A program made the translations under genes and the position numbers. Shown one piece after another: positions 23,596-35,700 of a stretch of 64,000 nucleotides of DNA. This stretch comes from Otatea glauca. Lineage: Eukaryota > Streptophyta > Magnoliopsida > Poales > Poaceae. The first letter of the stretch is position 1, and each line of letters begins with the position of its first letter. Under the pieces are notes generated by a model, which did no database searches, had not been told where the DNA came from, and saw nothing but the letters and a program-made list of their open reading frames with translations. The stretch is taken from the NCBI GenBank assembly GCA_036346275.1, contig CM070721.1, positions 46,721,594-46,785,593 of the forward strand. The letters run 5' to 3'.

Positions 23596-23800
23596 TGCAT
23601 TTCTTTTAGATTATGGTTGTTAGCAAATTCTTTTGAATAATGGATTGTAAGCTCTAGAAGAGCATACTTCTTTCATGAATAAATACGCAATTTATTCTTT
23701 ATTCCAGTATTCTTCAATTTTGCAAGTAATATTTGGATTGTTTTTGCCTCTATCTAATTAGAATTATATTTCTTTTATCTAGAAATCGTGTAGCGCCCAA
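23596..23800 (+). other. Noncoding spacer between copia gag and pol
   Basis: About 205 bp of AT-rich sequence separates the gag stop from the protease frame. A pyrimidine-rich stretch ending in TATCTAG (about 23773-23782) lies just before the first pol ATG at 23801 and could be a splice acceptor. Many copia elements have fused gag-pol, so a spacer is notable. Confidence 0.6.
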
Positions 23801-25223
23801 ATGGAAGAGATATGCATTGTTGACAGTGGCACAACAAATACCATCTTAAGAGAGTCTAAGTATTTCCAGTCGATCACGAAGAACGCTGGAAAGATTACTA
23901 CGATCGTAGGAAGCGACTCATATGTAATCAGCTCAGGAAGAGCCACAATTATATTGCCTATGGGTACAACTCTGGTAATTGAAGAAGCCCTTTTGTACCC
24001 TGAATCAACTCGCACTCTCTTAAGCTTTAAAGACATCCGCGCCAATGGTTTTCACGTAGAAACCAATGAAGAAAATGGCAAAGAATACTTGTGCATTGTG
24101 AAGCACGCGGTATGTGGAAAAATGGTATTAGAAAAATGTCCCTCATATGAATCTGGGTTGTACTACACGATTATTCATGCACCCGAAGTGTATACTTCCT
24201 TGAAGACTGTTTTTAGAAGCTCTGAGTTATTTTCTTTATGGCATGGTAGATTAGGTCATCCTGGTCTTAGAATGATGAGGAATATAGTGAACAACTCACA
24301 GGGTCATGGCATTAATGTTAAAAATTTTCCGAATCATGAAGATTTTGTGTGCCCTGCATGTGCCACCGGGAAATTAGTAACTAGACCCTCTGTCATGAAA
24401 GTGCAAAGTGAAATCCCTGCATTCCTGGAACACATCCAGGGGGATATTTACGGTCCGATTCAGCCCCTGTCAGGGCCGTTTCGATACTTTATGGTGCTCA
24501 TCGATGCTTCCTCGAAATGGTCGCATGTATGCTTGTTGTCAACAAGAAACCATGCTTTTGCAAAGCTGATCTCGCAGATCATAAGAATTAAGAATGCTTT
24601 CACGATCATCGCGTGAAGTCCATTAGAATGGACAATGCCGTGAATTTACTTCAAAGACATTTGATGATTATTGCACAACAGGATAGCAGATTGAGCACTC
24701 AGACCGCACGTCCATACGCAGAATGGACTAGCGAAGCACTAATAAAGAGGATTAAGTTCATTGCCGCACCGCTTTTGCAGAGTTGTAACTTGCCCAACAC
24801 TTGTTAGACACGCGATCTGCCGACGATCCGCACGCAGCAGCTCTTATCAATTTTAGACCGTCGGCCTACAACATCCATTCTCCTATGCAGCTTGTGCACG
24901 GGATCATCCCGAAGATCTCCCATCTTAGAAAATTTGGGTGTATGGTATATATACCTATACCACCCCCTCAGCGGACTGCAATGGGCCCTCTCCGCAAGTC
25001 TGGGATATACGTTGGTTATGAGAGTGCATCCATAATCAGGTATTTGGAACCCATGACTGGAGATTTGCATACAGCCTGGTTCGCTGATTGCATTTTTGAC
25101 GAGGATCGTTTCCCGTCATTAGGGGGAGGAAATCAACCTTTGGATGAAAAATGCAGAGAAATCATATGGCATTCCACTGGGATCCCCGCACTAATGAAGC
25201 AAATCAAGAAGTCCAGAAGATAA
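23801..25223 (+). pseudogene. copia protease and integrase, broken
   Basis: The first frame (23801-24616) contains the aspartic protease motif VDSGTT near its start. The GAG-pre-integrase part follows with LWHGRLGHPG (about 24236) and CPACATGK. The integrase core has GDIYGPIQP with the first catalytic Asp (about 24441). The frame breaks at about 24613. The second Asp is in SIRMDNAV (about 24618) and the Glu is in EALIKRIKF (about 24736). After a stop at 24807 another frame (24801-25223) carries the conserved KFGCMVYIP and GIYVGYES segments of the C-terminal part. Integrase would insert the cDNA; the copy is inactive as read. Confidence 0.85.
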
Positions 25224-26352
25224 TTGATTTGCAGAATTTAGCAAATGAACTGCCTGATCATTTTTGTGATCTGAAGGGCGTGGTTAAGTCGCATGTACCC
25301 GCAAGGAATGCACCAGAGAGGGTGGAAATACCAAAGAAAATAGAAGGTATCCTCAACCTGCTCAGAGGCCTCAAAGAAAAGAGCAGTAACTGGCTCCTCA
25401 AACCCAAAGTACCCGGAGACGTCTGGAAAATCAAGCGAGAGGACTTACCACAACCAATCACGAAAATGCCCCAAGGAAAGAAGGGGAGCAGTTGAGACAC
25501 ACCTTTGGAAAGAAGCCAACGGAAAAGGCAATTCCAGACTTGAATCTTCCACTGAAGGAAGCCGTCGGAAATAATGTGTGCGCACACATAGGCGATGAAA
25601 AACTAAAGGAACTTGCTCCTGCGATAGGAAAAAGCAGCGAAGAGCAAGTAGAAGTGCATGAAGCACCCATGAAGAAATGGCCATAAACTTTGTAATAACA
25701 GGAGAATCTCCGAATAGAGCAATGACCAACGTTGATGCATACTTTGCAAAGAAGATTGCCTCAATCATTGATCATGATCCCGAGCTCGCATCTCGCAGAG
25801 TGCAAGAAAAGGCTAGATTGGGAAGAATGGAAAAAGGCAATCAACTGCAGAGTTAGTCTCTCCGAACAAGAGAGAGGTGTTTGGTCAGATGCCGCACACC
25901 TCCCCATATAAACCCGTGAGGTCACAAATGGGTCTTTGTTCGAAGAGAAATGAAAACAACGGTTGTAAGGTACAAAGCAAGGCTTGTAGCTCAAGGTTTC
26001 ACTCAACGCCCTAGAGTTGATTCTGAAGAAACCTATTCTCCGGTCATGGGAGGAATTACCTTTAGATATTTGATCTCAATGGCGTCAACTTGAAGTTGAG
26101 AATGAAGCTAATAGATGTTGTCACAAAGATATTTGTATGGAAACTTGATTGGAGATATACATGAAAGTACCTAAGGAATTCCTATCCCGAACCAAGACGG
26201 AGCAAATAGAAACTCATGCAGTGTGAAATTGGAGAAATCAACGATGGATCAAGCGATCAGAAGAATGTGGTACAATCGCTGAGTGACTTTCTCGCAAGAA
26301 AGGCTACACAAACAATGAAGATTGTCCATGTGTGTTTATACAATGATCCCGA
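25224..26352 (+). pseudogene. copia linker and N-terminal RT, heavily broken
   Basis: Charged linker sequence at 25.2-25.7 kb is followed by RT start signatures in changing frames. YKARLVAQGFTQRP lies near 25970 and SPVMGGITFRYLISMA near 26040, with many stops between 26090 and 26350. This is the most degraded part of the element. Confidence 0.7.
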
Positions 26353-27408
26353 ATGGATTCTCAGATAATCTCCATCTATGTAGATGACTTGAACATCATT
26401 GGGACGGATGAAGAAATTGAAGAGGCATGCTCATACTTGAAGTCCGAGTTTGAAATGAAGGATTTGGGTAAAACCAAGTTTTGTTTAGGCTTGCAGCTTG
26501 AACATGTTCAAGGAGGAATCTTGGTACATCAATCAACCTACACACAGAAAGTGTTGGAAAGGTTTGGATTTGAAAAAGCATATCCTGCGAAGACTCCAAT
26601 GGTCGAAAGGTCACTCCAAGCAGACCTAGACCCATACAGACCTAGAGAAGAGGGGGAGGAAGTCCTGGGAGCAGAATTCCCATATCTGAGTGCAATTGGA
26701 GCGCTCATGTACCTTGCGAATAGCACTAGACCGGACATTGCATTCGCTGTGAATTTGCTAGCTCGGTACAGTGCAGAACCCACCAAAAGGCATTGGAAAG
26801 GGATCAAGGATATCTTCCGCTACCTCCAAGGAAGCAAAGACCTCGGTCTGTTTTTCAGAAGAAACAATGAATTGAATTTGGTTGGCTACGCCGATGCTGG
26901 GTACTTATCAGACCCGCATACTGGCAAGTCCCAAACTGGCTATGTTTTCCTATGTGGAGGAACAGCAATTTCTTGGAAGTCGTCTAAGCAGACTCTTGTC
27001 TCGACGTCGACAAACCACTCGGAAATCATCGCTTTGTATGAAGCATCCCGTGAATGTGCATGGCTCAGAAGAATGGTTCACCACATCCAGAAGTCGTGTG
27101 GTTTGAACATTGAGCAAACTCCCACAATAATTTATGAAGATAATGCAGCTTGTGTTGCCCAAACACAGATGGGTTATGTGAAGAGTAACCTCACGAAGCA
27201 TATCAACCCCAAGTTCTTATATGCTCACGAATTGCATAAGATGAACGAAATCAAGATATTGCATACTAAGTCATGTGAAAATCTTGCAGATTTGTTCACA
27301 AAATCACTCCCAGCATCTACCTTTGAAAGGTGCGTGAAAAGAATTAGGATGATGAGACTTAGAGAAGTGCAGATTTCAGGGGGAGATATTTCACATACTC
27401 CCACATAA
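26353..27408 (+). CDS. copia RT (C-terminal half) and RNase H, open frame of 351 codons
   Basis: This long uninterrupted frame begins MDSQIISIYVDDLNIIG and contains the RT catalytic YVDD box. It continues with KDLGKTKFCLGLQLE and GALMYLANSTRPDIAF, then the Ty1/copia RNase H: GYADAGYLSD (first Asp), SWKSSKQTLVSTSTNHSE (Glu), YEDNAAC (Asp) and the terminal HINPKFLYAHEL and LADLFTKSLP. The stop is at 27406-27408. These enzymes copy element RNA into DNA and degrade the RNA. The ATG is an internal Met created by decay of the upstream RT, so the real gene started much further 5'. Confidence 0.88.
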   Translation: MDSQIISIYVDDLNIIGTDEEIEEACSYLKSEFEMKDLGKTKFCLGLQLEHVQGGILVHQSTYTQKVLERFGFEKAYPAKTPMVERSLQADLDPYRPREEGEEVLGAEFPYLSAIGALMYLANSTRPDIAFAVNLLARYSAEPTKRHWKGIKDIFRYLQGSKDLGLFFRRNNELNLVGYADAGYLSDPHTGKSQTGYVFLCGGTAISWKSSKQTLVSTSTNHSEIIALYEASRECAWLRRMVHHIQKSCGLNIEQTPTIIYEDNAACVAQTQMGYVKSNLTKHINPKFLYAHELHKMNEIKILHTKSCENLADLFTKSLPASTFERCVKRIRMMRLREVQISGGDISHTPT

Positions 27409-27655
27409 ATCTCGAAGATGAATTATGAATACCCAACATGAATCTCGAAGATTAGCAATTGAAGTTGGGAGAATTGTACTCTTTTTCCTTAGCAAGTTTT
27501 TCATGAAGTTTTCTTGCATAAGGTTTTTAACGAGGCAATTCGTGCAACATTGTAAAGCGTATGCTATGTACTCTTTCTCTAAGTATTTTTCCCATCGGGT
27601 TTTTCTCGAGTTTTAATGAGGCATATGCATCTCATGCAAAGGGCCCAAGGGGGAG
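27409..27655 (+). other. copia 3' untranslated region and polypurine tract
   Basis: AT-rich sequence with no ORF. GGGCCCAAGGGGGAG at 27641-27655 directly precedes the 3' LTR and is the polypurine tract used to prime second-strand synthesis. Confidence 0.75.
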
Positions 27656-27876
27656 TGTTGGGAAACCCTAATAGCCCATTGAAGGCCCATATGGTCCCTT
27701 AGCCAAAACCCTAGATGAGCGCTATAAAGGAGGAGGTCCCCTAATGTACAAGCATTCATTAGCAATAAAGAATTCCCGCTGTTGCTCTCCCTAAACACGT
27801 GTCTCTCTCTCTTTCTGTTCTCCAATTCAGATCTGTTCGGAAACCCCGGACTATTCGATAGCGAGATTCCTTAATA
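27656..27876 (+). repeat. 3' LTR of the copia element
   Basis: It starts TGTTGGGAAACCC as the 5' LTR does and ends CCTTAATA, so the terminal CA has become TA. It is 221 bp and differs from the 5' LTR by about five transitions and loss of 5 bp in G and C runs. Confidence 0.9.
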
Positions 27877-27898
27877 TAAATAACCAAACACACTCTAA

Positions 27899-28276
27899 GT
27901 TGAGTCGTAATCGAACGCACGGTGACTGAACACGCGCCTCGCGCCCCCACCAACCAACCAAGTTAGGTCGGTCCTCGATGCAAACTGATATTGGTTATCG
28001 CCCTGTGTGGTATGCTCTCTACGATCGATGTGCACGCACACCTCGTAGTTTTATCAGTTATTGGTTGTTATGCACTGCTAGTCTGCACGGTTTCTTGCTA
28101 TATCCGTTTGTGTGCCCTGCAAGTACTTTGGTAGATCCCTAGCTAAAATTCCCACAAAATTGCGTTCGACTGCTGCAATACATAAATTTATTTTCGAAAA
28201 TAGAGTTGTATTTGTTGTATAATACTAACACTTGAAAGCTATATTTGTCGCAAAACTGTACAAATATTAGCATATA
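27899..28276. other. Intergenic, nothing recognised
   Basis: Unique-looking sequence between the MITE and the Stowaway element. No ORF with a known domain, no RNA gene. Confidence 0.5.
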
Positions 28277-28553
28277 CTCTCTCTGTTCCTGAATAGATGA
28301 CATTTTATGATTTTGCACTTCATCCAACGCACATGTTGAACTGACCAAATCACCCTCTTTGATTAGCTCACTTATTGCTATTAGATGGTGTGTGTTACTC
28401 TATTTTATAGAAATAAACAAATTAGGAATAATAAATGGTAGAGACATGCAAAGGAAAAAAAACAGTTAAAAATGTTCTCGAAATGGTAGAATGATATGTA
28501 TTTAAGAATAAATTTTAAAACCTAAAATGAAATGTGTTCAGGAATGGAAGGAG
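28277..28553. mobile_element. Stowaway-like MITE (Tc1/mariner type)
   Basis: It starts CTCTCTCTGTTCCTGAATA and ends TGTTCAGGAATGGAAGGAG, imperfect inverted repeats of the CTCCCTCCGTTCC class. It is flanked by TA on both sides (28275-28276, 28554-28555). It is 277 bp, AT-rich and noncoding. Confidence 0.8.
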
Positions 28554-28555
28554 TA

Positions 28556-29723
28556 TACAATAAGGTTCCACCAAATAAACAGTGTAGATTCTTCTCGTTC
28601 CTCCCTCGGTTAATGATAGTAATTCTAAATTTTTATGTAGTTCAATAACTTGGGAATTTATGACCTTTAAAAACAAGAAATACCTTTAATCTCACCAATT
28701 CTTAACATAGAACTTAAATCACTCGTAGTATCAGATAATTTGCTACAATTTATCTGACCTATCCGTATGAAAAGTCATACAACACGAACTAAAAAATAAA
28801 CCTAATTGGAAGCTACAAAAGAAGGATAAAAAGAAAAAGGGTAGGGGATCGAGTTCGAGCGTTGGTATACGTGCGAAGAGGAGTTCAGCAGTTCAGCCTA
28901 CCAGTCTCCCCTCCACGTGTAGAGCAGCATGGTTGGGTACAATACGAGACAGCCCTATTCGAGGGGCTAAAGACCAGTTTCAGCTAGCCTTTTCTCTTCG
29001 TAAATAGGTTAACTTCTAAACATAAACTAGTAGTCAAATGTAATTAGCAAAAGTCAAAAGTTAAATGACTTTTTGTAAAAAGCTACAGCTATGTTTCAAT
29101 TTTAAAACCCAAAAAATAGTTTTTTAGAAAAGCTACAGCTCCCCTAAACAGCCCCTTAGTGAGAATACAATGGCATGCAAAAAAAGAGACTTCGACGTCC
29201 ATGGCGAGAGATAGCAGGGGATGAAGAGCGGGTGCGATTTTGTTATGTTTGGTCAAGATGGGTAAGAAATCTATATACCACCAAATTATCCTTCAAGATT
29301 TTGTACCTACCCGTACGTTCATCTTTAAATTTTTGGTACCTCATGGCAGTGGCGGACCCAAGATATAAATTTAGGGTGTGCTAAATCAGTCTCGATGTTT
29401 CAATCTTCTGATCAGTTTCTATAGAGACGGCGTGGTAATGCCCCACAGTGGGAAAGGCGTGCTACGGGGGTACCCATGGTGTCATCGGGGGTAGGAGGTG
29501 CCCTAGCCCCCCTCCCCTGGTCGGTACGCCCCTGCCTGGTGGTCCTAGCTAACTCAATGTATATTTTAGTACCTGGCAAAGATGGTAAAATGTCTTGCGT
29601 ATACTATACATTTGTTTTGATCTCAAGTTCAGTAGTCAAGGATTTGGCTGGATTTCTTAGGGCTTGGTATGGACTTCAGCTTATGGATTGATAGTTGGGT
29701 GGACCACGGCCACAGCTAACTAG
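28556..29723. other. Intergenic; possible small MITE at about 28957-29160
   Basis: The region has no convincing gene. Between about 28957 (AGGGGCTAAAGACC) and 29158 (CTAAACAGCCCCTT) the ends are weakly inverted and the middle contains AGCTACAGCT-type repeats, suggesting a small non-autonomous element. No duplication could be fixed. GTGGCGGACCCAAGATATAAA near 29350 resembles a transposon-derived motif. Confidence 0.35.
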
Positions 29724-30545
29724 AGATGAAAACGGATCGGATACAGACGGATAATAGCTCTACCATATTTGTTTTCATATTTTTCTCGGATACGGATACG
29801 GATACGAATACGGATAAACCGGATACGGATACAAATATGGATAATATCGAATACGGATATGAAGTGAATACGAATCGAAACAAATACGGTCACGGATATT
29901 TATCGGAATATGAAAACCCTTTAAATTATACACACAACATGAAAAAAATAACCAGTTTATTTGCTCCAAACATTCATGAAGAACATGTAATGACTCAAGA
30001 TTTGTATTTGTTGTTGAATTATGTTTAAAATAACAAATTATGTATTTATGAGTTTTTATAACTTTTAGATAGTTATTTAAAATATTTTCCTCTTAAGGAT
30101 AGTAGTGTTTGAATTTTCACAAAAATTTAAAAGTAGATAAAATATTCAAAATAATTTTTTAAATGTTAGATTGTGTCAGAAACTTCCCTAAATTTTTTTG
30201 TAATTTTTGAAGTTGGTTTGCCAATTTTAATAATTGAAATTTGATTTGTGGATTAATTAAATTAGAAAATGATTTTGAAATTCAAAAACCTTTTTGGGCC
30301 AAAAGAGTAACCTTGGCCCAGACCATGTGCATATCCGAATATATGGTCCATTAATATATGGATTACCCGGATCCTTATCCGTATCCGTATCCAACGGATA
30401 GTGAGCTACCGAATCTATATCCATATCTGACAGAAAAAATCTGTATCTGTCTCTGATCCGATACTATCTGACAAATATCCGATTCGACAGAATCCGTATC
30501 CGAAAATTATCCGGATCGGTCAAAAATTATCCGATCCGTTTTCAT
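29724..30545. mobile_element. TIR element with GGATAC-rich subterminal repeats
   Basis: GATGAAAACGGATCGGAT near 29725 is mirrored at the right end by ATCCGATCCGTTTTCATTTC (about 30526-30545). Both subterminal regions are packed with GGATACGGATAC and its complement. The middle is AT-rich and noncoding. The ends resemble the hAT element at 31064 (GATGAAAACGG), so a non-autonomous hAT relative is plausible. I could not find an 8-bp duplication. Confidence 0.55.
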
Positions 30546-30720
30546 TTCGTAGTATGCCTTTATCTATCCAGTTCCATTTTTTTACGGTAGCATGTATTTA
30601 AATTACAAACTAATATATCTCTAAGTCCTATTATCCAATAGCCATCATTTAATTAGGATTCACGGGATTAAAGTCCAAATATTTTTTTTTCGGAGTTTCA
30701 AGGTATTACTCTTTTTTTCT

Positions 30721-30845
30721 TAGCAACTCTAAAATATATATCATCTACTCTATTTTTCCATAGCAACTCTAAAATATATATAATCTACTTTTCTATTTTT
30801 CCATAGCAACTCTAAAATATATATCGTCTACTTTTAGTATATAAT
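30721..30845. repeat. ~41-bp tandem repeat, three units
   Basis: TAGCAACTCTAAAATATATA occurs at 30721, 30761 and 30804, giving unit lengths of 40 and 43 bp. Confidence 0.8.
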
Positions 30846-31401
30846 AACATAATAGATACACTCGTCACTCTAAAGAAAATCATGTAAAATACAACCCATG
30901 CAACGATCAGTTGATATTCTTGAGCAATTTCATCCTACCTAGCTATTGCAACGGTCTCTTTGAAAATTTATCCGTTGCACTAGGTAGAATTCTTCCCCGG
31001 TACATTCACTCCATGACCCAGAACAACGGAAAATTCAGAGGTCCTCGTATAGATACATGTAGATAGGGATGAAAACGGTACGGAAACGGTCGGTAAATAG
31101 CTGTTTCGTTTCCATTTTCATATTTTTTACCGGTAACGGAAACGAAATCGGAAACCCCGGAAACGGATACGGAAACAGATAGTGACGGAAACGGAAGCGG
31201 AACGGAACGGAACGGATACAGAAACAGAAACGGAAAATTTCACAAGAATATAGTACATGATCTATCCAAAGTTTCAAACATACCAACTTTGAATGGTATT
31301 GTAGTTACATAGAACATCTTAATAACATTAGCCAACATGGACTCATTGAGCATGGTATGAACAAGGATATGTAAACATTGTTTACCTCAAAATCAGCCAA
31401 C

Positions 31402-31570
31402 ACATCATAGTATAATAGCAAATATAGATAGTTTCACATCATAACATAATAGCAAAGTCACGTAGTTCCACATCATAACATAATAGCAAACACATGTAGT
31501 TCCACATTATAACATAATAGCAAACACATGTAGTTTCACATCATACCATAATAGCAAACACATATAGTTT
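31402..31570. repeat. 34-bp tandem repeat within the hAT left end
   Basis: AGCAAA recurs at 31417, 31451, 31485, 31519 and 31553 within units reading CATCATAACATAATAGCAAA, a 34-bp period and about five units. It lies between the transposase gene end and the left terminus. Confidence 0.85.
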
Positions 31571-31616
31571 CAAATAGTTAAAACTTAGTTTTTTCTCAAG
31601 CTATCTGTCCCCCATA

Positions 31617-33991
31617 TTAATCCATCATATTCTCCTCCATATCAGTACCATCGACATCATCTTGCTCCTCCAACTACAAAGACAAGCACGAAACAATAGT
31701 AATGTCAAATAGAAGCACATTAAACTGAATTTTACTTGATTTGCACAATATGGTTTGTAAGTTAGATAAAAAAAGACAAACCGTCGCTATCGAGCTTGCA
31801 AAATGTCGCTCAAGGCTATCCACATCCAACTCAGTCATGATAGATGCAATAGTACCACCTAAATGATTAGTACAAACTGATTAGACTTAAATATTTTCAC
31901 ATTATGAAAAACTATTGAAACAAACTAAAAAGTTACCTTTTGATGCTGCGGTCCAATCTTTAATACAAATTAAAGCTTGCACAATCTCAGGATCTAGACG
32001 GCTGCGAAATGGGTCAACAACCCGTCCACCAGCACTGAATACCGACTCCGAAGCAATTGTTGATACTTGAATAGATAACACATCACGAGCAAGCTGGGAG
32101 AGAATAGGGAGCTCAACTTGCTTGACCTTCCACCATGACAAGATATCAAAATGCTTGTCTTTTATAAATGCTAAAGGTTGCTCCAAGTACACTTCCAACT
32201 CATTTTTGCTAACATGATCTATTTCACTAATGCTATGCAAGAACATATCAAGCTCATCATCCACATCAACACTATCAAGTTGAGAATCCACTTGGTGCAC
32301 ATTTGTAGCGCTAGATACTGTCTTCTTCGAAACAGATACATAAGCTTGGAACAACTCATAAACAACTTTAGTAAACTTATCAATTTCTTGCATAGAAGTA
32401 ATGGGGTAAATCTTCGGTGCATAATATTGTATCACAATTCTCTTGTATCTAGGATCAAAGAAGCATGCTACAGCAAGTGCCATGTTGAATTTTTCCCAAT
32501 ACTTATCATATTTAATTTTCATGGAATGTGCCATAGCTTTAATTACTGGGTCAAAGTTGTCACACCATTCAGCAATTGCAATCTTAATTTGACAAAACTT
32601 TCTGAAAAATAGATTTGCAGTTGGATATTTAGTGCGAGAGAATAGCTCAGTAGCATCATAAAATAGCTTCAAGCATGCAGATATCGATGTTGCCATAGCC
32701 CAATTATTGGAAGTTGGAGCACATTGCTTATATTTGCTTGAATTTCGAAGAAAGAGCCGACCAAAAGCAACTTTATAGTAAATTGCACTCTTCAACATAA
32801 GATATGTAGAGTTCCACCTTGTAGGAACATCCAATGAGAGACCCTTGGTCACATCCAAGTAACACTCTGAAGCACATTTCTTAAACTCTTCATATTGCAG
32901 TGGAGAGCTCTTCACAATTGCGACTGTATTTCTAATATTTGCAATGGCTGGTGCAATTGTCTTTAAACCATCTTGGGCAACGAGGTTCAAAATATGATTC
33001 AAACATCTCACATGGAAAAAGATGCCATCACAGATTAATGGAGATATCTTATTGAGTTTGCTCACTATCCCCTGAACACATTTATCATTTGCTGAAGCAT
33101 TGTCCAAAGTAAGTGCAAGCAATCTCCTATCAAGATTCCAATCTACTACACTATCATAAAACGATAAGCACAAATTTTTTCCCGAATGATGCCCTTCTAC
33201 ATGCATGAACTTGATAATCCTTTTTTGCATGCACCAACTGTCATCTATCCAATGTACTGTGATGCACATGTAGCCTTTGTTTTGATTAGATGTCCACATA
33301 TCCATAGTGCACTAAAGCGGCATTCAATTGTTTTAAAGTACTCATACAGTTTTTTCTTTTCCTCCACAAACATATTCAATATATCTTTTCTCACAGTAAT
33401 ACGGCTTTTAATTGGAAAAGAAGGACGCAAACTCTTCATAAAGTCCACAAAGTACTCATGCTCAACAATATTAAAGGGATATTCAAGCATGATAATTGCG
33501 AGATAATTTTTTTTCAAACTGACAGCCTCATCATACCTATAAGTCTCAATAGATGCAATGGATTCGTCGCCCTCACTCTTCTTCAGATTGATTGTTTGCT
33601 GCCCAGTTAAGATAAAATGCTTGTGTTTCAAGTGACTTTTGAAACTCGATGTTCCTCTACTGCTCTCGCATCGACCTTTGTAACAACATCCGATCTTATT
33701 GCACCTAGCCCATAGCTGTACAACATTGTTGCCTTTTTCATCTTTTGCATTAACCTCATACTTGGTGAAGTGCATCCAAACATCAGAGGTGGCTTTCTTA
33801 GCTTTCTTTTCAGGTGGTGGCTTACCCTCAGTTTCATCGGTCAAATCCACACTTGGAGTTGGAGTAGCAGCTGCAACAATATTTGGAGTTGGAGTAGCAC
33901 TAGGGGCTCCAAAGAAGAACAATGACCGAGCCAAAGCGGGGATGTCGCTTGCATTTGCAATCGCTTTGCTCCTACTTGCAACATTGTCCAT
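31617..33991 (-). pseudogene. hAT transposase (BED zinc finger, hAT dimerisation domain), one frameshift
   Basis: The protein starts at ATG 33991 and reads MDNVASRSKAIANAS. A BED-type zinc finger follows (SDVWMHFTKYEV, then Cys pairs and SHLKHKH, about residues 69-130). At about 33305 the frame shifts by one base: the first frame loses homology, while a second frame continues MDMWTSNQNKGYMCITVHWI without a break to 31937. This part holds the conserved NHILNLVAQDG and DVPTRWNSTY segments and the C-terminal dimerisation domain (ASESVFSAGGRVVDPFRS). Splice sites then suggest two short last exons, 31858-31782 and 31673-31617, ending in an acidic tail. The length and domain set match plant hAT transposases. 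The single frameshift inactivates it unless it is a sequencing error. Confidence 0.87.
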
Positions 33992-35700
33992 GGCTATCTG
34001 TTATAGACAAATGGATTACAAAAAATCTTGGAATATTACATAATATGCAATGCACCTGAAAGAGAATTTTTTAATCTTCTTGTTGTGAGAAGCATTAAAG
34101 GTCCTCAACTGGCCAGCTGCTGTTGCTAAAATCTTTCCACCTGATATAATCAAGTACAAGTTGCATTTCATTACTTTAAACTGGGGGTAGAAATTGGTTG
34201 AATATGGAGCAGATACACGCAAAACTATATGCATACGCATGCTTTATAGCACATAAGATATATATATAGATTGAGATAGATATTAGATCCTACAAGGACA
34301 TTAGCAAGAAGTACACAAATAATTTAATACACATGTCAGCAAACAACATATATCTATACATAGATCTTCTAAAGTAATGGATAAAGATTTGAAGCTATGA
34401 ATTTCATTAAAGAGAACCTTTCAATACATCATATTTCAATGCAGATAGTCTGAAATTCTTTATTGAATTAATGAGAGTGATATAACCCTGTTACATTTCC
34501 ATCTCTACTTTGAGTAGAACACTAATATAGTATTTTTTAAAAGAGAACCTCTCAAGAGGCATTTAGAAAGTCTATACCATAAATTAACCAATACATTTGG
34601 GGTGTCAACATAACAACCTGGATAAAAGATAGTTAATAAATCTTATCGTTAGTTGAATATAAAGGTGACTGTGAGTGTCAATGATTGTTAGGATCATCAA
34701 GACAGTTACATTACTGATTGACAATTTTATCGAGGCAAAAATCAAAGGTCCCGCATATCAATATAGGTAAACCAAATGAATGATTGCATCTTTGCAAAAC
34801 ATCTGCAAGTGCAAATGAAGCCATACATGCAGAATTTAGCAAGAGAGAGCGGTGTAGTGGAGCCAAAATAGATGTAAATCAAGAAGTGTCATTTCACCAC
34901 CGAGATACCGATGACACCGACAACGAGAATTTTTAGTTTTTCCTTTTGATTCTTCCCGCCCAATTCAGCCTAAGAATTTTGCAGTCAATACATGGTTATC
35001 CTTTCATGAACAACCTCTCTTAGTTCGACTTCGAGTGAAAGACTAAACCAAAACTTGAGAAGTTTCTTCGAATTCTAAGTATGTTTTGCTTGTTCTTGCA
35101 TGTCCGATAGCACGTAACTACATAATAAGGGCATCAATCACCACTCGTAACCCAGACTCCCAAGTTCCTTCTCGTGACAAACTTTTCCATACCCAAACCG
35201 ATCAAAATTCATCTCAAAATCGCAGCTATTCGGAGGTCATCGCCGGCGACTTCTCGCCACTACCCCGCCGTGGAAGAGAAGAGGCGCAAGTACCTTCAGC
35301 GGCGGCGGCGTGGAGGCGGCGCGGTGGACGATGGGCACCGGAAGAGCCAATCAGTACCTTCAGCGGCGACGGCGTGGAGGTGGCGCGCGGGGCGACACGG
35401 CGACGAGGGGCGCGGCGGCGCGTGGATCTGGCGCGTGGGCGACGAGGGCGAGGGCGGCGGTGGATTGGGCGGGCGAGGCGGACGTGGGGCGCGGTGGTCC
35501 GGTGGGGGGCGAGGCGGCAAGGTGGGGCGACGCGATGGGCTTCACGGCCCGGCCGGGCATGGGGGCGGCGGTGAGGCGTGGGCCGCGGTCGGTAGGGGCG
35601 CGCGCAGATGAGGCCGTGGGGTCGCCGTCGTGGTGGGGTGGGGCGCGGTGAGGGGGTGGGGCGGCGCGCTGAGTCGTGGGGGCAGGGGCGGCACGCTGAG
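33992..35700 (-). promoter_or_regulatory. Upstream and leader region of the hAT transposase gene
   Basis: AT-rich sequence upstream of ATG 33991 contains no ORF of note. From about 35230 to 35700 the sequence is very GC-rich and may contain the promoter and first untranslated exon on the minus strand. Position and composition alone suggest this; no TATA box could be assigned. Confidence 0.3.

Larger units (their letters stand above)
21074..27876 (+). mobile_element. Ty1/copia LTR retrotransposon, complete structure, broken genes
   Basis: Both LTRs are present. Domain order is gag, zinc knuckle, protease, GAG-pre-integrase, integrase, RT and RNase H on plus, which is the Ty1/copia order. Flanking 5-mers are CAAAT (21069-21073) and TAAAT (27877-27881), one mismatch. 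Total length is 6,803 bp. The LTRs differ by about five substitutions, all transitions, plus short indels in 226 versus 221 bp by eye, so the insertion is moderately young. Frameshifts and stops in gag, integrase and RT make it non-autonomous. Confidence 0.92.
20801..27895. mobile_element. Tourist-like MITE (PIF/Harbinger type) split by the copia element
   Basis: The left terminus GGGTGTGTTTAGTTG (20801) and right terminus CCAAACACACTC (ending 27895) are inverted repeats. They are flanked by the 3-bp duplication TAA (20798-20800, 27896-27898), as is typical for Tourist/PIF-Harbinger. Own sequence is 20801-21073 plus 27882-27895, about 287 bp. The copia element inserted only about 14 bp from the right terminus. 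There is no coding capacity of its own. Confidence 0.8.

Noticed and set aside
26353..27408. Intact autonomous copia polymerase
   Set aside because: The frame begins inside RT; the upstream half of RT is full of stops.
29175..29691. Small open frames near 29.2-29.7 kb as host genes
   Set aside because: Short, no domain, no splice context.
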